From Bacteroidota bacterium (GTDB taxonomy: Bacteria > Bacteroidota > Bacteroidia > Cytophagales > Cyclobacteriaceae): a stretch of DNA of 35,934 nt. The stretch's first letter is position 1. Each line of letters opens with the position of its first letter. The notes below the pieces were generated by a model, which saw nothing but the letters and a program-made list of their open reading frames with translations, had not been told where the DNA came from and made no database searches. Position numbers and translations under genes: made by a program. The DNA is taken from contig JAEZEH010000016.1 in assembly GCA_023417785.1 (NCBI GenBank), forward strand, positions 1 to 35,934, read 5' to 3'. This document shows positions 23,474 to 31,998 of this stretch, piece after piece.

Positions 23474-26400
23474 CTAACGGTAGTTTTCAATCCATTTCCG
23501 GGCATTGACAAATGCCTCGATCCAGGGCGAAATCTCGTCGTTTTTACGGTTGTCGGGGTAATACGGCCAATTCCATGGGAATAGCGATCGCTCAATGTGC
23601 GGCATGATGGCGAGATGCCGACCATCGTTTGAGTACAGTGCCGCAACCGAATAATCTGATCCCGATGGAGTGCCGGGGTATTCGTCATAACTGTATTTGG
23701 CTGCAGTACGGTACCGTGTTGCATCCTCCGGAAGTTCAAACCGACCTTCGCCGTGGGCGATCCACACGCCAAGCCGTGACCCGGCCAGACTTCTAAACAT
23801 CACCGAGTCATTTTCCGGAATACTGACATTCAGGAAGGCGGATTCAAATCTTCCCGAAGCATTGTGATGCATCTTCGGATGATCTTTCCAATCCGGATAC
23901 AATAACCCCAGTTCCATCACCAACTGACATCCGTTACACACACCCAGACTCAGCGTGTCTTTGCGTTGATAAAAACGCTCCAGCGCCTGTTTAGCTTTAG
24001 GATTGTACAGGAATGCACCTGCCCAGCCCTTCGCGGAGCCTAATACATCAGAGTTGGAGAAACCGCCGACGAACACAATAAGATTCACGTCCGAGAGGTC
24101 GTCGCGGCCGGAAACCAGATCAGTCATGTGCACATCCTTCACATCGAAACCCGCGAGATACAGCGAGTAGGCCATTTCGCGGTCGCCGTTCACCCCCTTT
24201 TCACGGATAATAGCGGCCCTGATTCCGGACCTTTCCTTTCGCCGCGGAGTGATACCCAAGTCGGCTAACTGACCTGTAAAATGTGACGGGAACTGATAGT
24301 GGAGCAGTTGGTTATCGTAGTTACGGTAACGCTTTTCGGCGAACTCGGGACTGCGTTGTTTCTTGTCCAAAAGATAAGATGTCCTGAACCAGTCGTTGCG
24401 CAGTTCGTCGATGTTCAGTTCAAGCACATCTCCTTGATGACGGATACTAAGCTTTCGTTCTCCTGAAATGATTCCGATAATCCGATAATTGATTCCCGCA
24501 TTATCCAACGTATCAAACACGTGGCTTTCATCCTTTACCTGAATAACGACGCCAGGGTTTTCTGCAAAAAGTACTTTTACAAGATCAGTGTCTATGGCCT
24601 GAAGATTCAGCGTCATACCGGCGTGCGGAATTGCAAAACACATTTCGAGCAAAGTGGTTATGAGACCCCCTTCGGCGATGTCGTGGCCGGCGTAAATAGC
24701 TCCTTCTTTTACAAGTTGTTGTACCGCATCGAAGGCCCTGGCAAAGTAGCCTTCATTGAGGATCGTGGGCGTTTCGTTCCCGAGCTGATTTACGATCTGC
24801 GCGAATGCACTTCCACCCAGCTTACGCGAATCGTTACTAAAGTCGATGTAAACCAGTTTTGTTCCTTCTACGGGAGCAATTGTTGGAGAAATAGTCTTAC
24901 GGATATCGTCAACCTCGGCTATGGCGGAAATGATCACTGTGCCAGGAGCATAAACGGTTTTTCCATCGGGATACTTTTGCGTCATTGAAAGCGAATCTTT
25001 CCCTGTGGGGATATTGATGCCGAGGCTAATCGCAAAGTTACTTACAGCCTCTACGGCTTTATAAAGTCTTGCGTCTTCGCCTTTGTTCTTTGCCGGCCAC
25101 ATCCAGTTTGCGCTAAGTGATACGCCGCGCAGGCCATGTGTCAGTGGTGTCCATACTAGGTTGGTAAGTGATTCGGCGATGGCTAGTTTGCTTCCTGCTG
25201 CGGGATCGATAAGTGCCGCACCGGGTGCATGACCAATTGCAGTAGCAACACCCTTGTGTGAAGTGAAGTCAAGCGCCATCACGCCCACGTTGTTCAATGG
25301 CAACTGAATAGGGCCGCAGGTTTGCTGCGTGGCAACTTTGCCCGTGACAGAGCGGTCTACCTTATTGGTAAGCCAGTCTTTGCACGCTACCGACTCCAGT
25401 TGCAATACCTGTGTGATGTACTCGCGGATATCCGACGGGTTGTATTCAAGGGGAGGTAATTCCTCGGTGACTGTCTCGTCTATCAGAATCGTTTTGGGCG
25501 ACGATCCGAAGAGATGCTTGAGTGAAAAGTGAACCGGTTTTTTATTCTGGCCGGCTTTTTCGAAGGTGAACTGCTGATCACCAGTGGCCTCACCAACTAC
25601 ATAAAAGGGGGCGCGCTCGCGCTCGGATACTCTTTTCAGAATATCGATATCTTTCTCCTTCAGGGCAAGTCCCATTCTTTCCTGAGACTCATTACTGATG
25701 ATTTCCTTATCGGATAGCGTTGGATCACCAATGGGAAGTTTATCGATGTGGATGGTTCCTCCCGTTTCTTCGAGCAGTTCACTCAAACAGTTTAAGTGTC
25801 CGCCGGCGCCGTGATCGTGAATCGAAACGATCGGATTATTTTCCATTTCGACCATAGCCCGGATTGCATTCATTGCGCGCTTCTGCATTTCCGGATTCGA
25901 GCGCTGGATTGCATTCAGCTCAATGGCGTTGCCGTATTCACCGGTAGCGACTGACGACACCGCGCCTCCACCCATTCCGATGCGGTAATTATCACCCCCT
26001 AACAGAACAATCTTATCACCCTTCTCAAGATGTTCCTTCTTGCTGTCTTTAGCTTTTCCAAAACCAACTCCGCCCGCAAGCATAATAACCTTGTCAAAAC
26101 CGAATTGTTTTCCGTCATCAAAATGTTCGAATGTAAGTACACTGCCGTTGATCAGCGGCTGACCAAACTTGTTTCCAAAATCCGATGCGCCATCGGAAGC
26201 TTTTATCAGGATTTCCTCAGGGGTTTGATATAACCATTTTCGCGGTACGAATTTCTTCTCCCATGGACGCCCTCCTTCAAGTCGCGGATAGGAGGTAATA
26301 TAAACGGCTGTGCCTGCCAGTGGCAGAGCTCCTTTACCGCCGGCGAGGCGATCGCGAATTTCTCCACCCGAACCCGTAGCTGCACCGTTGAACGGCTCGA

Positions 26401-27163
26401 CTGTTGTCGGGAAATTATGCGTCTCCGCCTTGAGCGATATTACCGACTCGATTTCCTCGACGCGAAAATAATCTGGTACGTCCTGGCGCTCAGGAGCAAA
26501 TTGCTCGATGAGCGGTCCCTGTATAAATGCGACATTATCCTTGTAAGCAGACACCAGAAAATTCGGGTTCTCTTTGGATGTTTTTTTGATCAGCTGAAAA
26601 AGTGTGGACGCCTGTTCCTTGCCGTCTATGATAAACGTGCCGTTGAATATTTTGTGCCGGCAGTGTTCGGAGTTTACCTGGGAGAAACCGAAGACTTCGC
26701 TGTCCGTTAGTTTTCTTCCCAGCTCGCGACTCACGTTTTCCAGATAACTGATTTCCTCGGGACTCAGCGCGAGTCCTTCTTTTTTGCTGTAGTTGCCGAT
26801 GTCTTCAACTTCAACGATAGGATCTGGTGTATGAAGAATGGTAAAGACTTCCTGATCAAGCTGGTCGTAGAGGTGCTGGAGCATCCGGTCATAACGCGCC
26901 TCACTTCCGGCAACCGGAAAGAATTCTTCAATCCGCTGAATTCCGGATACTCCCATAGTTTGCGTGATCTCCACGGCGTTGGTACTCCACGGAGTAATCA
27001 TTTCTTTTCTGGGGCCCACAAAGAAGCCACCGAGCCGTGTGTCCGGCAACTGCTCCGAGCCGCCGAATAGCCAGCTAAGTTTCTGAATGTCACTGGTTGG
27101 CAAAGACCGTATTACGCCAACGGCAAAGACGACGTCGGCTTTAGAACGAAAGAATAGGATCAT
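23474..27163 (-). CDS. purL: Phosphoribosylformylglycinamidine synthase, large single-chain form
   Basis: Fourth step of purine synthesis: FGAR + glutamine + ATP to FGAM; cytoplasmic. The 1229-residue chain is the long form, with both the synthase and glutaminase parts. An N-terminal PurS-like domain is followed by two AIRS-type halves. The substrate/ATP loop is KAETHNFPTTVEPFNGAATG, followed by GGEIRDR, and SIHDHGAGG marks the first half. The C-terminal glutamine amidotransferase has nucleophile C1076 in LGVCNGCQ and the His-Glu pair at 1189 and 1191 (MPHIERSLFPWNW). The start at 27163 fits the conserved N-terminus and has a TAnnTTTG box 27 bases upstream. Complete and intact. Confidence 0.98.
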   Translation of the reverse strand: MILFFRSKADVVFAVGVIRSLPTSDIQKLSWLFGGSEQLPDTRLGGFFVGPRKEMITPWSTNAVEITQTMGVSGIQRIEEFFPVAGSEARYDRMLQHLYDQLDQEVFTILHTPDPIVEVEDIGNYSKKEGLALSPEEISYLENVSRELGRKLTDSEVFGFSQVNSEHCRHKIFNGTFIIDGKEQASTLFQLIKKTSKENPNFLVSAYKDNVAFIQGPLIEQFAPERQDVPDYFRVEEIESVISLKAETHNFPTTVEPFNGAATGSGGEIRDRLAGGKGALPLAGTAVYITSYPRLEGGRPWEKKFVPRKWLYQTPEEILIKASDGASDFGNKFGQPLINGSVLTFEHFDDGKQFGFDKVIMLAGGVGFGKAKDSKKEHLEKGDKIVLLGGDNYRIGMGGGAVSSVATGEYGNAIELNAIQRSNPEMQKRAMNAIRAMVEMENNPIVSIHDHGAGGHLNCLSELLEETGGTIHIDKLPIGDPTLSDKEIISNESQERMGLALKEKDIDILKRVSERERAPFYVVGEATGDQQFTFEKAGQNKKPVHFSLKHLFGSSPKTILIDETVTEELPPLEYNPSDIREYITQVLQLESVACKDWLTNKVDRSVTGKVATQQTCGPIQLPLNNVGVMALDFTSHKGVATAIGHAPGAALIDPAAGSKLAIAESLTNLVWTPLTHGLRGVSLSANWMWPAKNKGEDARLYKAVEAVSNFAISLGINIPTGKDSLSMTQKYPDGKTVYAPGTVIISAIAEVDDIRKTISPTIAPVEGTKLVYIDFSNDSRKLGGSAFAQIVNQLGNETPTILNEGYFARAFDAVQQLVKEGAIYAGHDIAEGGLITTLLEMCFAIPHAGMTLNLQAIDTDLVKVLFAENPGVVIQVKDESHVFDTLDNAGINYRIIGIISGERKLSIRHQGDVLELNIDELRNDWFRTSYLLDKKQRSPEFAEKRYRNYDNQLLHYQFPSHFTGQLADLGITPRRKERSGIRAAIIREKGVNGDREMAYSLYLAGFDVKDVHMTDLVSGRDDLSDVNLIVFVGGFSNSDVLGSAKGWAGAFLYNPKAKQALERFYQRKDTLSLGVCNGCQLVMELGLLYPDWKDHPKMHHNASGRFESAFLNVSIPENDSVMFRSLAGSRLGVWIAHGEGRFELPEDATRYRTAAKYSYDEYPGTPSGSDYSVAALYSNDGRHLAIMPHIERSLFPWNWPYYPDNRKNDEISPWIEAFVNARKWIENYR

Positions 27164-27190
27164 GAGGAATCAGCGTGTTAAAAGATGCCG

Positions 27191-27198
27191 CAAAAGTA
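27191..27198 (-). promoter_or_regulatory. -7 element of the purL promoter
   Basis: TACTTTTG on the minus strand matches TAnnTTTG perfectly and is followed by GCGGC, a context frequent after this box in Bacteroidota. It lies 27 bases before the ATG. A clear -33 TTTG at 19 bases was not found. Confidence 0.45.
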
Positions 27199-27285
27199 CA
27201 CTTTTTGAGAATAATCACCTGATTTTTTGTGTATTCCCGGACGCTAATAGAAAAAGAATTAATTTCGTGTTATGATTGCCCGTTT

Positions 27286-27846
27286 ATGAAAAAGGTGATT
27301 TTATTCCTACTGCTAAGTATTCCTTCCATTTGTGTTTTCAGTCAATCGGACGATGTTGACAACGATCAGTATGATGAGAATTTCGAATTCTCAGAAACGC
27401 GTGATATCGATGTAAGCGCAGGTATTGGTCTGGGTATTGACTATGGGGGTATTGGCGGAAAGCTGATGTTCGCGCCGGTCAAATGGGTTTCACTTTTCGG
27501 AGCTATCGGATACAATCTCAACGGAGCCGGTTACAACGGCGGTGTCGTCTTACGTATCCTGCCTGATAAGAAGGTTTGTCCTTATGCAACGGGCATGTAC
27601 GGCTATAATGCCGTCATCGTTATCGAGGGCCTTCGCGAACGGAATAAAACGTACTACGGACCCACCTTTGGTGGCGGGATCGAGTTGCGGATGCGCAGTG
27701 GTAATTTCTGGAATTTTGGATTGCTGTTTCCAGTCCGGTCAGCTGAATTTCAGGACGACTTCGATGATTTGAAAAACAATCCTTCCATTGAAATAACAGA
27801 ACCACTTCCGGTTCAGGTCAGTATCGGGTATCATTTGCGGCTTTAA
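27286..27846 (+). CDS. Small outer-membrane beta-barrel-type protein
   Basis: A 186-residue exported protein, family not named. The ATG at 27286 begins a good signal peptide (MKKVILFLLLSIPSICVFSQ); the frame is open further up but has no signal-peptide start there. After an acidic stretch (DDVDNDQYDENFEF) the chain alternates glycine-rich and hydrophobic strands (GIGLGIDYGGIGGKLMFAPVKWVSLFGAIGYNLNGAGYNGGVVLRIL), ending VQVSIGYHLRL. That pattern, with an aromatic and hydrophobic final strand, suggests a small outer-membrane barrel. A TAATTTCG -7 box lies at 27260-27267. Its last 29 bases overlap the convergent hydrolase gene. The barrel call is inferred from strand pattern. Confidence 0.72.
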   Translation: MKKVILFLLLSIPSICVFSQSDDVDNDQYDENFEFSETRDIDVSAGIGLGIDYGGIGGKLMFAPVKWVSLFGAIGYNLNGAGYNGGVVLRILPDKKVCPYATGMYGYNAVIVIEGLRERNKTYYGPTFGGGIELRMRSGNFWNFGLLFPVRSAEFQDDFDDLKNNPSIEITEPLPVQVSIGYHLRL

Positions 27847-28639
27847 AAACGTGAGCGAAAGATTGTGAAACCGTTCTGACCATGGTGATGTGGGCCGAGT
27901 CAATTACATGGACTTCAGCTTTGTTTTGAAGGCGTTGGACAAAATCGAGCACCGGCTTTTCAGTAATTATCCGGTCACGCTTTCCCAGGAAAATCACCAC
28001 GCGAACGGGGTGCCGATTCAAGGCAGTCACTAATTCCTGCCGGCTTTTTCTCAGTTTGGATAGCACCATCCATGTGGCGTAGACACGTTTTCTTTTGGGA
28101 GCACTATCCATCAGCTTCTTGGCAAACCGCCCCACCTTTCGGGGAAGCAGCCCGAGTTTTTCCGCACCGCTTGCCGCCGCAAGGAAATATTTGGGGCGTT
28201 GGATAAATTTGTGAAAAATATACCGACCCGGCGGGGTGGATGTAGCTAGCCGGTACCAGATGTTGGTACTGATGCCCTCGGGCGCGATCAGGTATACGCT
28301 ATCGAGTCGTGGCGCGAACTGCGGAATTGCGCTGACAACAAGTCGTGCACCAATACTGAAACCGGCTAGCGAGAATCGTTGTATGTTTTCCTGATTAAGG
28401 AAGGCGGCCAGAAACGCGTTCCATTGGTCCGGGGAAATTGGCGATGCAGGTTGAGTATCACTGTCTTCGCCGTGGAAAAAGAGGTCGAACGAATAGCAGG
28501 TATACCGGGATGAAATCTGGCCAATGAGTGGGGTGAATACCGATCGATCCTGGCCAAATCCGTGAAAAAGCAGAAGGTTTTCAGGGCCATCCCCGGTCTT
28601 ATCATAAAAGAGCCGGAAACCATTCCGTTCAATTTCCAT
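27818..28639 (-). CDS. Alpha/beta hydrolase
   Basis: A 273-residue cytoplasmic alpha/beta hydrolase without a signal peptide. The oxyanion-hole motif HGFGQ follows the first strand (NLLLFHGFGQDRSVF). The nucleophile elbow is GFSIG with S95. The acid D222 is in FLGKRDRII and H250 in IDSAHITM, so the catalytic triad is complete. The family covers esterases, lipases and thioesterases, and the sequence gives no closer substrate. It is divergent from the ECF sigma gene, and its 3' end overlaps the preceding beta-barrel gene by 29 bases. Confidence 0.88.
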   Translation of the reverse strand: MEIERNGFRLFYDKTGDGPENLLLFHGFGQDRSVFTPLIGQISSRYTCYSFDLFFHGEDSDTQPASPISPDQWNAFLAAFLNQENIQRFSLAGFSIGARLVVSAIPQFAPRLDSVYLIAPEGISTNIWYRLATSTPPGRYIFHKFIQRPKYFLAAASGAEKLGLLPRKVGRFAKKLMDSAPKRKRVYATWMVLSKLRKSRQELVTALNRHPVRVVIFLGKRDRIITEKPVLDFVQRLQNKAEVHVIDSAHITMVRTVSQSFAHVFKAANDTRY

Positions 28640-28754
28640 AGTTTTGGCTACAATATAGGGAATCAGATTGGGGGTTGTAATTGGAATATTTTTCCAGCAT
28701 TAAAATAAACGCGATGACATATCGTCTACGGATTAAACCTTGAATCGCGCTCCT

Positions 28755-29309
28755 ATGGATTTTGCCATGCAGCTTAAAGAACAGACATTTCTGAGGGAGA
28801 AAGATCGGTTACTTTCCTTCATTCGCAACCGCGTTTCCTCAACGGAGGAGGCAGAGGATATACTTCAGGATGTATTTTATCAGTTTGTGGCGGGCTTCGA
28901 TTCAATAGAGTCAGTGGATCGCGTCACGTCCTGGCTGTTTTCGGTGGCAAGGAATAAGATAATTGACCGATACCGCCGGGACGCCAGCAGGCCTCAGCGC
29001 ACGGACCTTGGACGACAATCGGGCATTGATGACGATGTACCTCTCACCCTGCAGGATATTCTTCCTGATCTGGGCAATACGCCGGAGGACTCATTGTTCA
29101 AGGAAGTAATCTGGGAGGCAATCATGGAAGCCCTTGATGATCTTCCGGTTGAACAACGCGAGATATTTATATTGAACGAAATGGAGGACAAGAGTTTTCG
29201 CGAGATTGCCGAGGAACGTGGCATTTCAATAAATACTTTGCTTTCCAGAAAGCGTTATGCCATTCTCGCCCTGCGCAAGAGACTACAACGATTGTATGAA
29301 GATATTTAA
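28755..29309 (+). CDS. ECF-type RNA polymerase sigma factor
   Basis: A 184-residue sigma-70 family protein from the ATG at 28755; a TTG at 28740 is less likely. The region 2 domain (about 12-80) includes EAEDILQDVFYQFVAGF and SWLFSVARNKIIDRYRR, which bind core RNA polymerase and the -10 box. A linker of about 35 residues leads to region 4 (about 120-175) with LPVEQREIFILNEMEDKSFREIAEERGIS, the helix-turn-helix for the -35 box. No region 3, as usual for extracytoplasmic-function factors. The next gene, 6 bases downstream, encodes a small membrane protein that could modulate it. No recognised zinc anti-sigma domain is present. Divergent from the hydrolase gene. Confidence 0.93.
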   Translation: MDFAMQLKEQTFLREKDRLLSFIRNRVSSTEEAEDILQDVFYQFVAGFDSIESVDRVTSWLFSVARNKIIDRYRRDASRPQRTDLGRQSGIDDDVPLTLQDILPDLGNTPEDSLFKEVIWEAIMEALDDLPVEQREIFILNEMEDKSFREIAEERGISINTLLSRKRYAILALRKRLQRLYEDI

Positions 29310-29315
29310 AATGAA

Positions 29316-29684
29316 ATGGTGATGAACAGACGAACACTTTTTTGGCGGTGTGCATTTGCGGGGATTGTCGGTTTACTTCTGTTGGGAGCTGTTACCATGC
29401 TGCTCTGGAACTGGCTGGTGCCTGACCTTTTTAACGGGCCTCAAATATCTTACCTGCAGGCACTTGGCCTGCTTGCGTTGAGCAAGATTATTACCTGGGG
29501 TCTGTGGAGTCGCGGACATCAAAACTACGGTCAGACGTCTCATTCCAGCTGGCGGGACAAATTTCAGGACAAACTTAATTCCATTGACCCGGCGGAGCGC
29601 GAAGCTTTCAAACAGAAGATGAAAGAGAAGTGGTGCTCATGGGAGAAACAACAATCGCCCACGGCTGGTCATTCAAACGATTGA
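29316..29684 (+). CDS. Small two-helix membrane protein in operon with the sigma factor
   Basis: Unrecognised family, 122 residues. Two hydrophobic segments (FAGIVGLLLLGAVTMLLWNWLV at about 13-34 and YLQALGLLALSKIITWGLW at about 45-63) are followed by a charged cytoplasmic or periplasmic tail. The tail pattern WRDKFQDKLNSIDPAEREAFKQKMKEKW resembles the short tails found next to ECF sigma genes in many Bacteroidota (from memory, unverified). It starts 6 bases after the sigma stop, so the two are translationally coupled. Inference: it may link the sigma factor to the envelope. It lacks an HxxxCxxC zinc anti-sigma motif; only one C (WCSW) is in the tail. Function unknown. Confidence 0.7.
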   Translation: MVMNRRTLFWRCAFAGIVGLLLLGAVTMLLWNWLVPDLFNGPQISYLQALGLLALSKIITWGLWSRGHQNYGQTSHSSWRDKFQDKLNSIDPAEREAFKQKMKEKWCSWEKQQSPTAGHSND

Positions 29685-29897
29685 ATACAAATGTTAAGTT
29701 TGTCAGTGGTTCGCATTGGCAGGAGGTCAGAAGGTTTCGGAAAATAATTTCAACCCGCCCGCGTCTTAGCTGAAAAAAACGGCGCTTCAACCAGAGTCTT
29801 TTACGCTTTGCAACTTTTTCCACTCTAATCAGCAACCCGTATTATAAGCCTGCGTTTAAGGAAACATTGGAAACTTTTTTTATTTATTCCGTTTCCA

Positions 29898-29905
29898 TAG
29901 TTTTG
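29898..29905 (+). promoter_or_regulatory. -7 element of the tetR-efflux operon promoter
   Basis: TAGTTTTG matches TAnnTTTG perfectly. A T-rich TTTT at 29875-29878 stands 19 bases upstream as a weak -33 box. The box ends only 5 bases before the tetR ATG at 29911, so the message would be leaderless or nearly so. The TetR operator should overlap this region; an evident palindrome was not found. Confidence 0.5.
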
Positions 29906-29910
29906 CACCC

Positions 29911-30543
29911 ATGGAAGAGTCAGAGCAAAAAGAAAAACTTTTGAAAGGGGCCGACGACCTGTTTATGAAGTACGGTCTGCGTAGTGTTTCCATGGATGAC
30001 ATCGCCCGGCACCTGGGTGTGTCCAAAAAAACAATCTACCAGCATTTCGCCGACAAGGACGAAGTAGTTGCCTCGGTTGCAAAAGCCCACATGCGTCGGC
30101 AAAGACAACAGTTTGAACACATTGCCGATAAGTCGAAAAATGCGGTAGAGGAAATGGTTAAGATTTCATTTTGCCTGAAAGAGAACATGAAGAACATCAA
30201 CCCGAGTGTTTTGTTTGACATGCAGAAGTATCACCAATCGGCGTGGGTAGAATGGCTGGAGTTTAAACAGGAATTTATTCGCGAGAATATTATCCGCAGT
30301 CTTAAACAAGGAATAGAGGAAGGCTATTTCCGCGATGACGTAAACCTCGAAATCATGGCAACGATGCGTCTTGAGCAGGTACAGATGGCATTCGACAACA
30401 ATCTGTTTCCCCGCGAAAGATTTTCGTTTACCGACGTCCAGGCGCAGTTGTTTGATCACTACATTCACGGCCTGTTTACCGATAAGGGCAGAAAGCTTTA
30501 TCAGAAATACAAACAAAAGAACCCTCAACCCTATACCATATAA
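29911..30543 (+). CDS. TetR/AcrR-family transcriptional regulator
   Basis: A 210-residue DNA-binding regulator. The N-terminal helix-turn-helix is plain: LFMKYGLRSVSMDDIARHLGVSKKTIYQHFADKDEVV, with recognition helix at about 37-46. The C-terminal ligand-binding part is helical and diverse (about 55-200). It is the first gene of the efflux operon, ending 5 bases before the TolC-like gene. It probably represses its own operon and is released by a pump substrate, as TetR/AcrR repressors of RND pumps usually are. Family firm, ligand unknown. Confidence 0.94.
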   Translation: MEESEQKEKLLKGADDLFMKYGLRSVSMDDIARHLGVSKKTIYQHFADKDEVVASVAKAHMRRQRQQFEHIADKSKNAVEEMVKISFCLKENMKNINPSVLFDMQKYHQSAWVEWLEFKQEFIRENIIRSLKQGIEEGYFRDDVNLEIMATMRLEQVQMAFDNNLFPRERFSFTDVQAQLFDHYIHGLFTDKGRKLYQKYKQKNPQPYTI

Positions 30544-30548
30544 GTCAC

Positions 30549-31973
30549 ATGAAACGCTATCTTATTCTTTGCACAATGGTTTTCCATTTTGCTGTTGTGC
30601 ACTCGCAAAATAACCCGACGCGAACTTTTACTTTGGAGGAATGTATTCAGTATGCACTCGAAAATAACACACTGGTTAAGAATGCCCGGCTTGATGAGAA
30701 GATTGCCGACGGTCGCGTGAAGGAAACAAGGGGTATCGGCTTCCCACAGATCGATGCCACTGTAGGATTAACGCATAACCAGAAGCTACCGCGATTCTTC
30801 GGCCAAAAATCCGCGGATAACCCCATTACTGCGGAATTTCCTGGTAATGAAGGCGATGTGATCGCGATGGAAAATTTCTTTCAGCTCAAGAGCAGTGGCG
30901 ATGCCGGCGTTCGAATTAATCAATTGCTTTTTAACAGTTCATATCTCGTAGGGCTGCAAGCGGCTAACGCATATCGTGATCTTGCCGTGAAAACAGCCGA
31001 GCAAACGCGCGAGCAGGTAATCGAAAATGTATCCAAGGCATACTATTCATGTCTGATAAATGAGGATCGAATCGGATTATTCGAATCGAACATAGCCCGT
31101 GTTGACAGCCTTTTGAAAACTACGACGGCGCTGTTGGAGAACGGATTCGCAGAGGCTATCGACGTAGACCGGATAAAAGTAACGCTTACCAATCTTAAGG
31201 TAGAGCAGAACAGGTTCTTACGTCTCCAGGAGATTTCGCTTGAGCTTCTGAAATTTCAGATGAATTATCCTATGAACGAGACCATTGATATTGAAGGGGA
31301 TATTGAGTCCCTTCAGATCAGCAGTGACGTTCTCAACGAATATTCCGCAGAATGGAATTATGCGCAACGTGCCGACTACCGGCTTCTTCAGGCAAACCAG
31401 AAACTCCAGCAGCTGGATCTCAAGAACAAGTACGCCGAAGGCCTGCCGAGTCTCTCTGCGTTCGCCAATCTTGGTTATTTAACGCAGTCGCCAAACATAT
31501 CAGGTCTCTTTACCACAGAGACCAACATGAGCGATAACGGGATCATCGGTCCTGACAAATGGTATTCCTATTCGGCATTCGGGGTTACGCTTAACATTCC
31601 GTTGTTCAGCGGCCTCCAACGAAATTACCGCGTTCAGCAAGCGAAACTCGAGCTGCAGAAGACCGAGAATAGTTTCGCTAATCTGAAATCAGGGATTGAC
31701 CTGGAGATAAAACAGGTCGCTTCCAATTACTTAAGTGCAGTGGAAACCGCAGAGGCCCAGAAACAAAACAGCGAGCTGGCCGAAAACATCGCGCGCGTAA
31801 CCCGTTTGAAATTCGAACAGGGAGTGGGGTCAAATCTCGAAGTCGTTGAAGCAGAGGCCGCACTGCGTGAAGCACAAATAAATTATTATAGTGCTTTGTA
31901 CGATGCGGTCGTTGCGAAAATCGACCTCGACAAATCATATGGAAAATTGAACCAAACCTACAATGAAAAATAA
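30549..31973 (+). CDS. TolC-type outer membrane efflux protein
   Basis: The outer-membrane exit channel of the tripartite pump. 474 residues with a signal peptide ending near VVHSQ. Two OEP repeats make the alpha-helical barrel: TLEECIQYALENNTLVKNARLDEKIADGRVKETRG in the first, and SGIDLEIKQVASNYLSAVETAEAQKQNSELAENIARV in the second, with the family-typical FEQGVGSNLEVVEAEAALREAQINYYSALYD near the C-terminus. It lies 5 bases after tetR and just before the membrane fusion gene (the gap to its preferred ATG is 25 bases). Family firm. Confidence 0.95.
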   Translation: MKRYLILCTMVFHFAVVHSQNNPTRTFTLEECIQYALENNTLVKNARLDEKIADGRVKETRGIGFPQIDATVGLTHNQKLPRFFGQKSADNPITAEFPGNEGDVIAMENFFQLKSSGDAGVRINQLLFNSSYLVGLQAANAYRDLAVKTAEQTREQVIENVSKAYYSCLINEDRIGLFESNIARVDSLLKTTTALLENGFAEAIDVDRIKVTLTNLKVEQNRFLRLQEISLELLKFQMNYPMNETIDIEGDIESLQISSDVLNEYSAEWNYAQRADYRLLQANQKLQQLDLKNKYAEGLPSLSAFANLGYLTQSPNISGLFTTETNMSDNGIIGPDKWYSYSAFGVTLNIPLFSGLQRNYRVQQAKLELQKTENSFANLKSGIDLEIKQVASNYLSAVETAEAQKQNSELAENIARVTRLKFEQGVGSNLEVVEAEAALREAQINYYSALYDAVVAKIDLDKSYGKLNQTYNEK

Positions 31974-31998
31974 ATTATTCCCTCAAAATCGTTCTATA

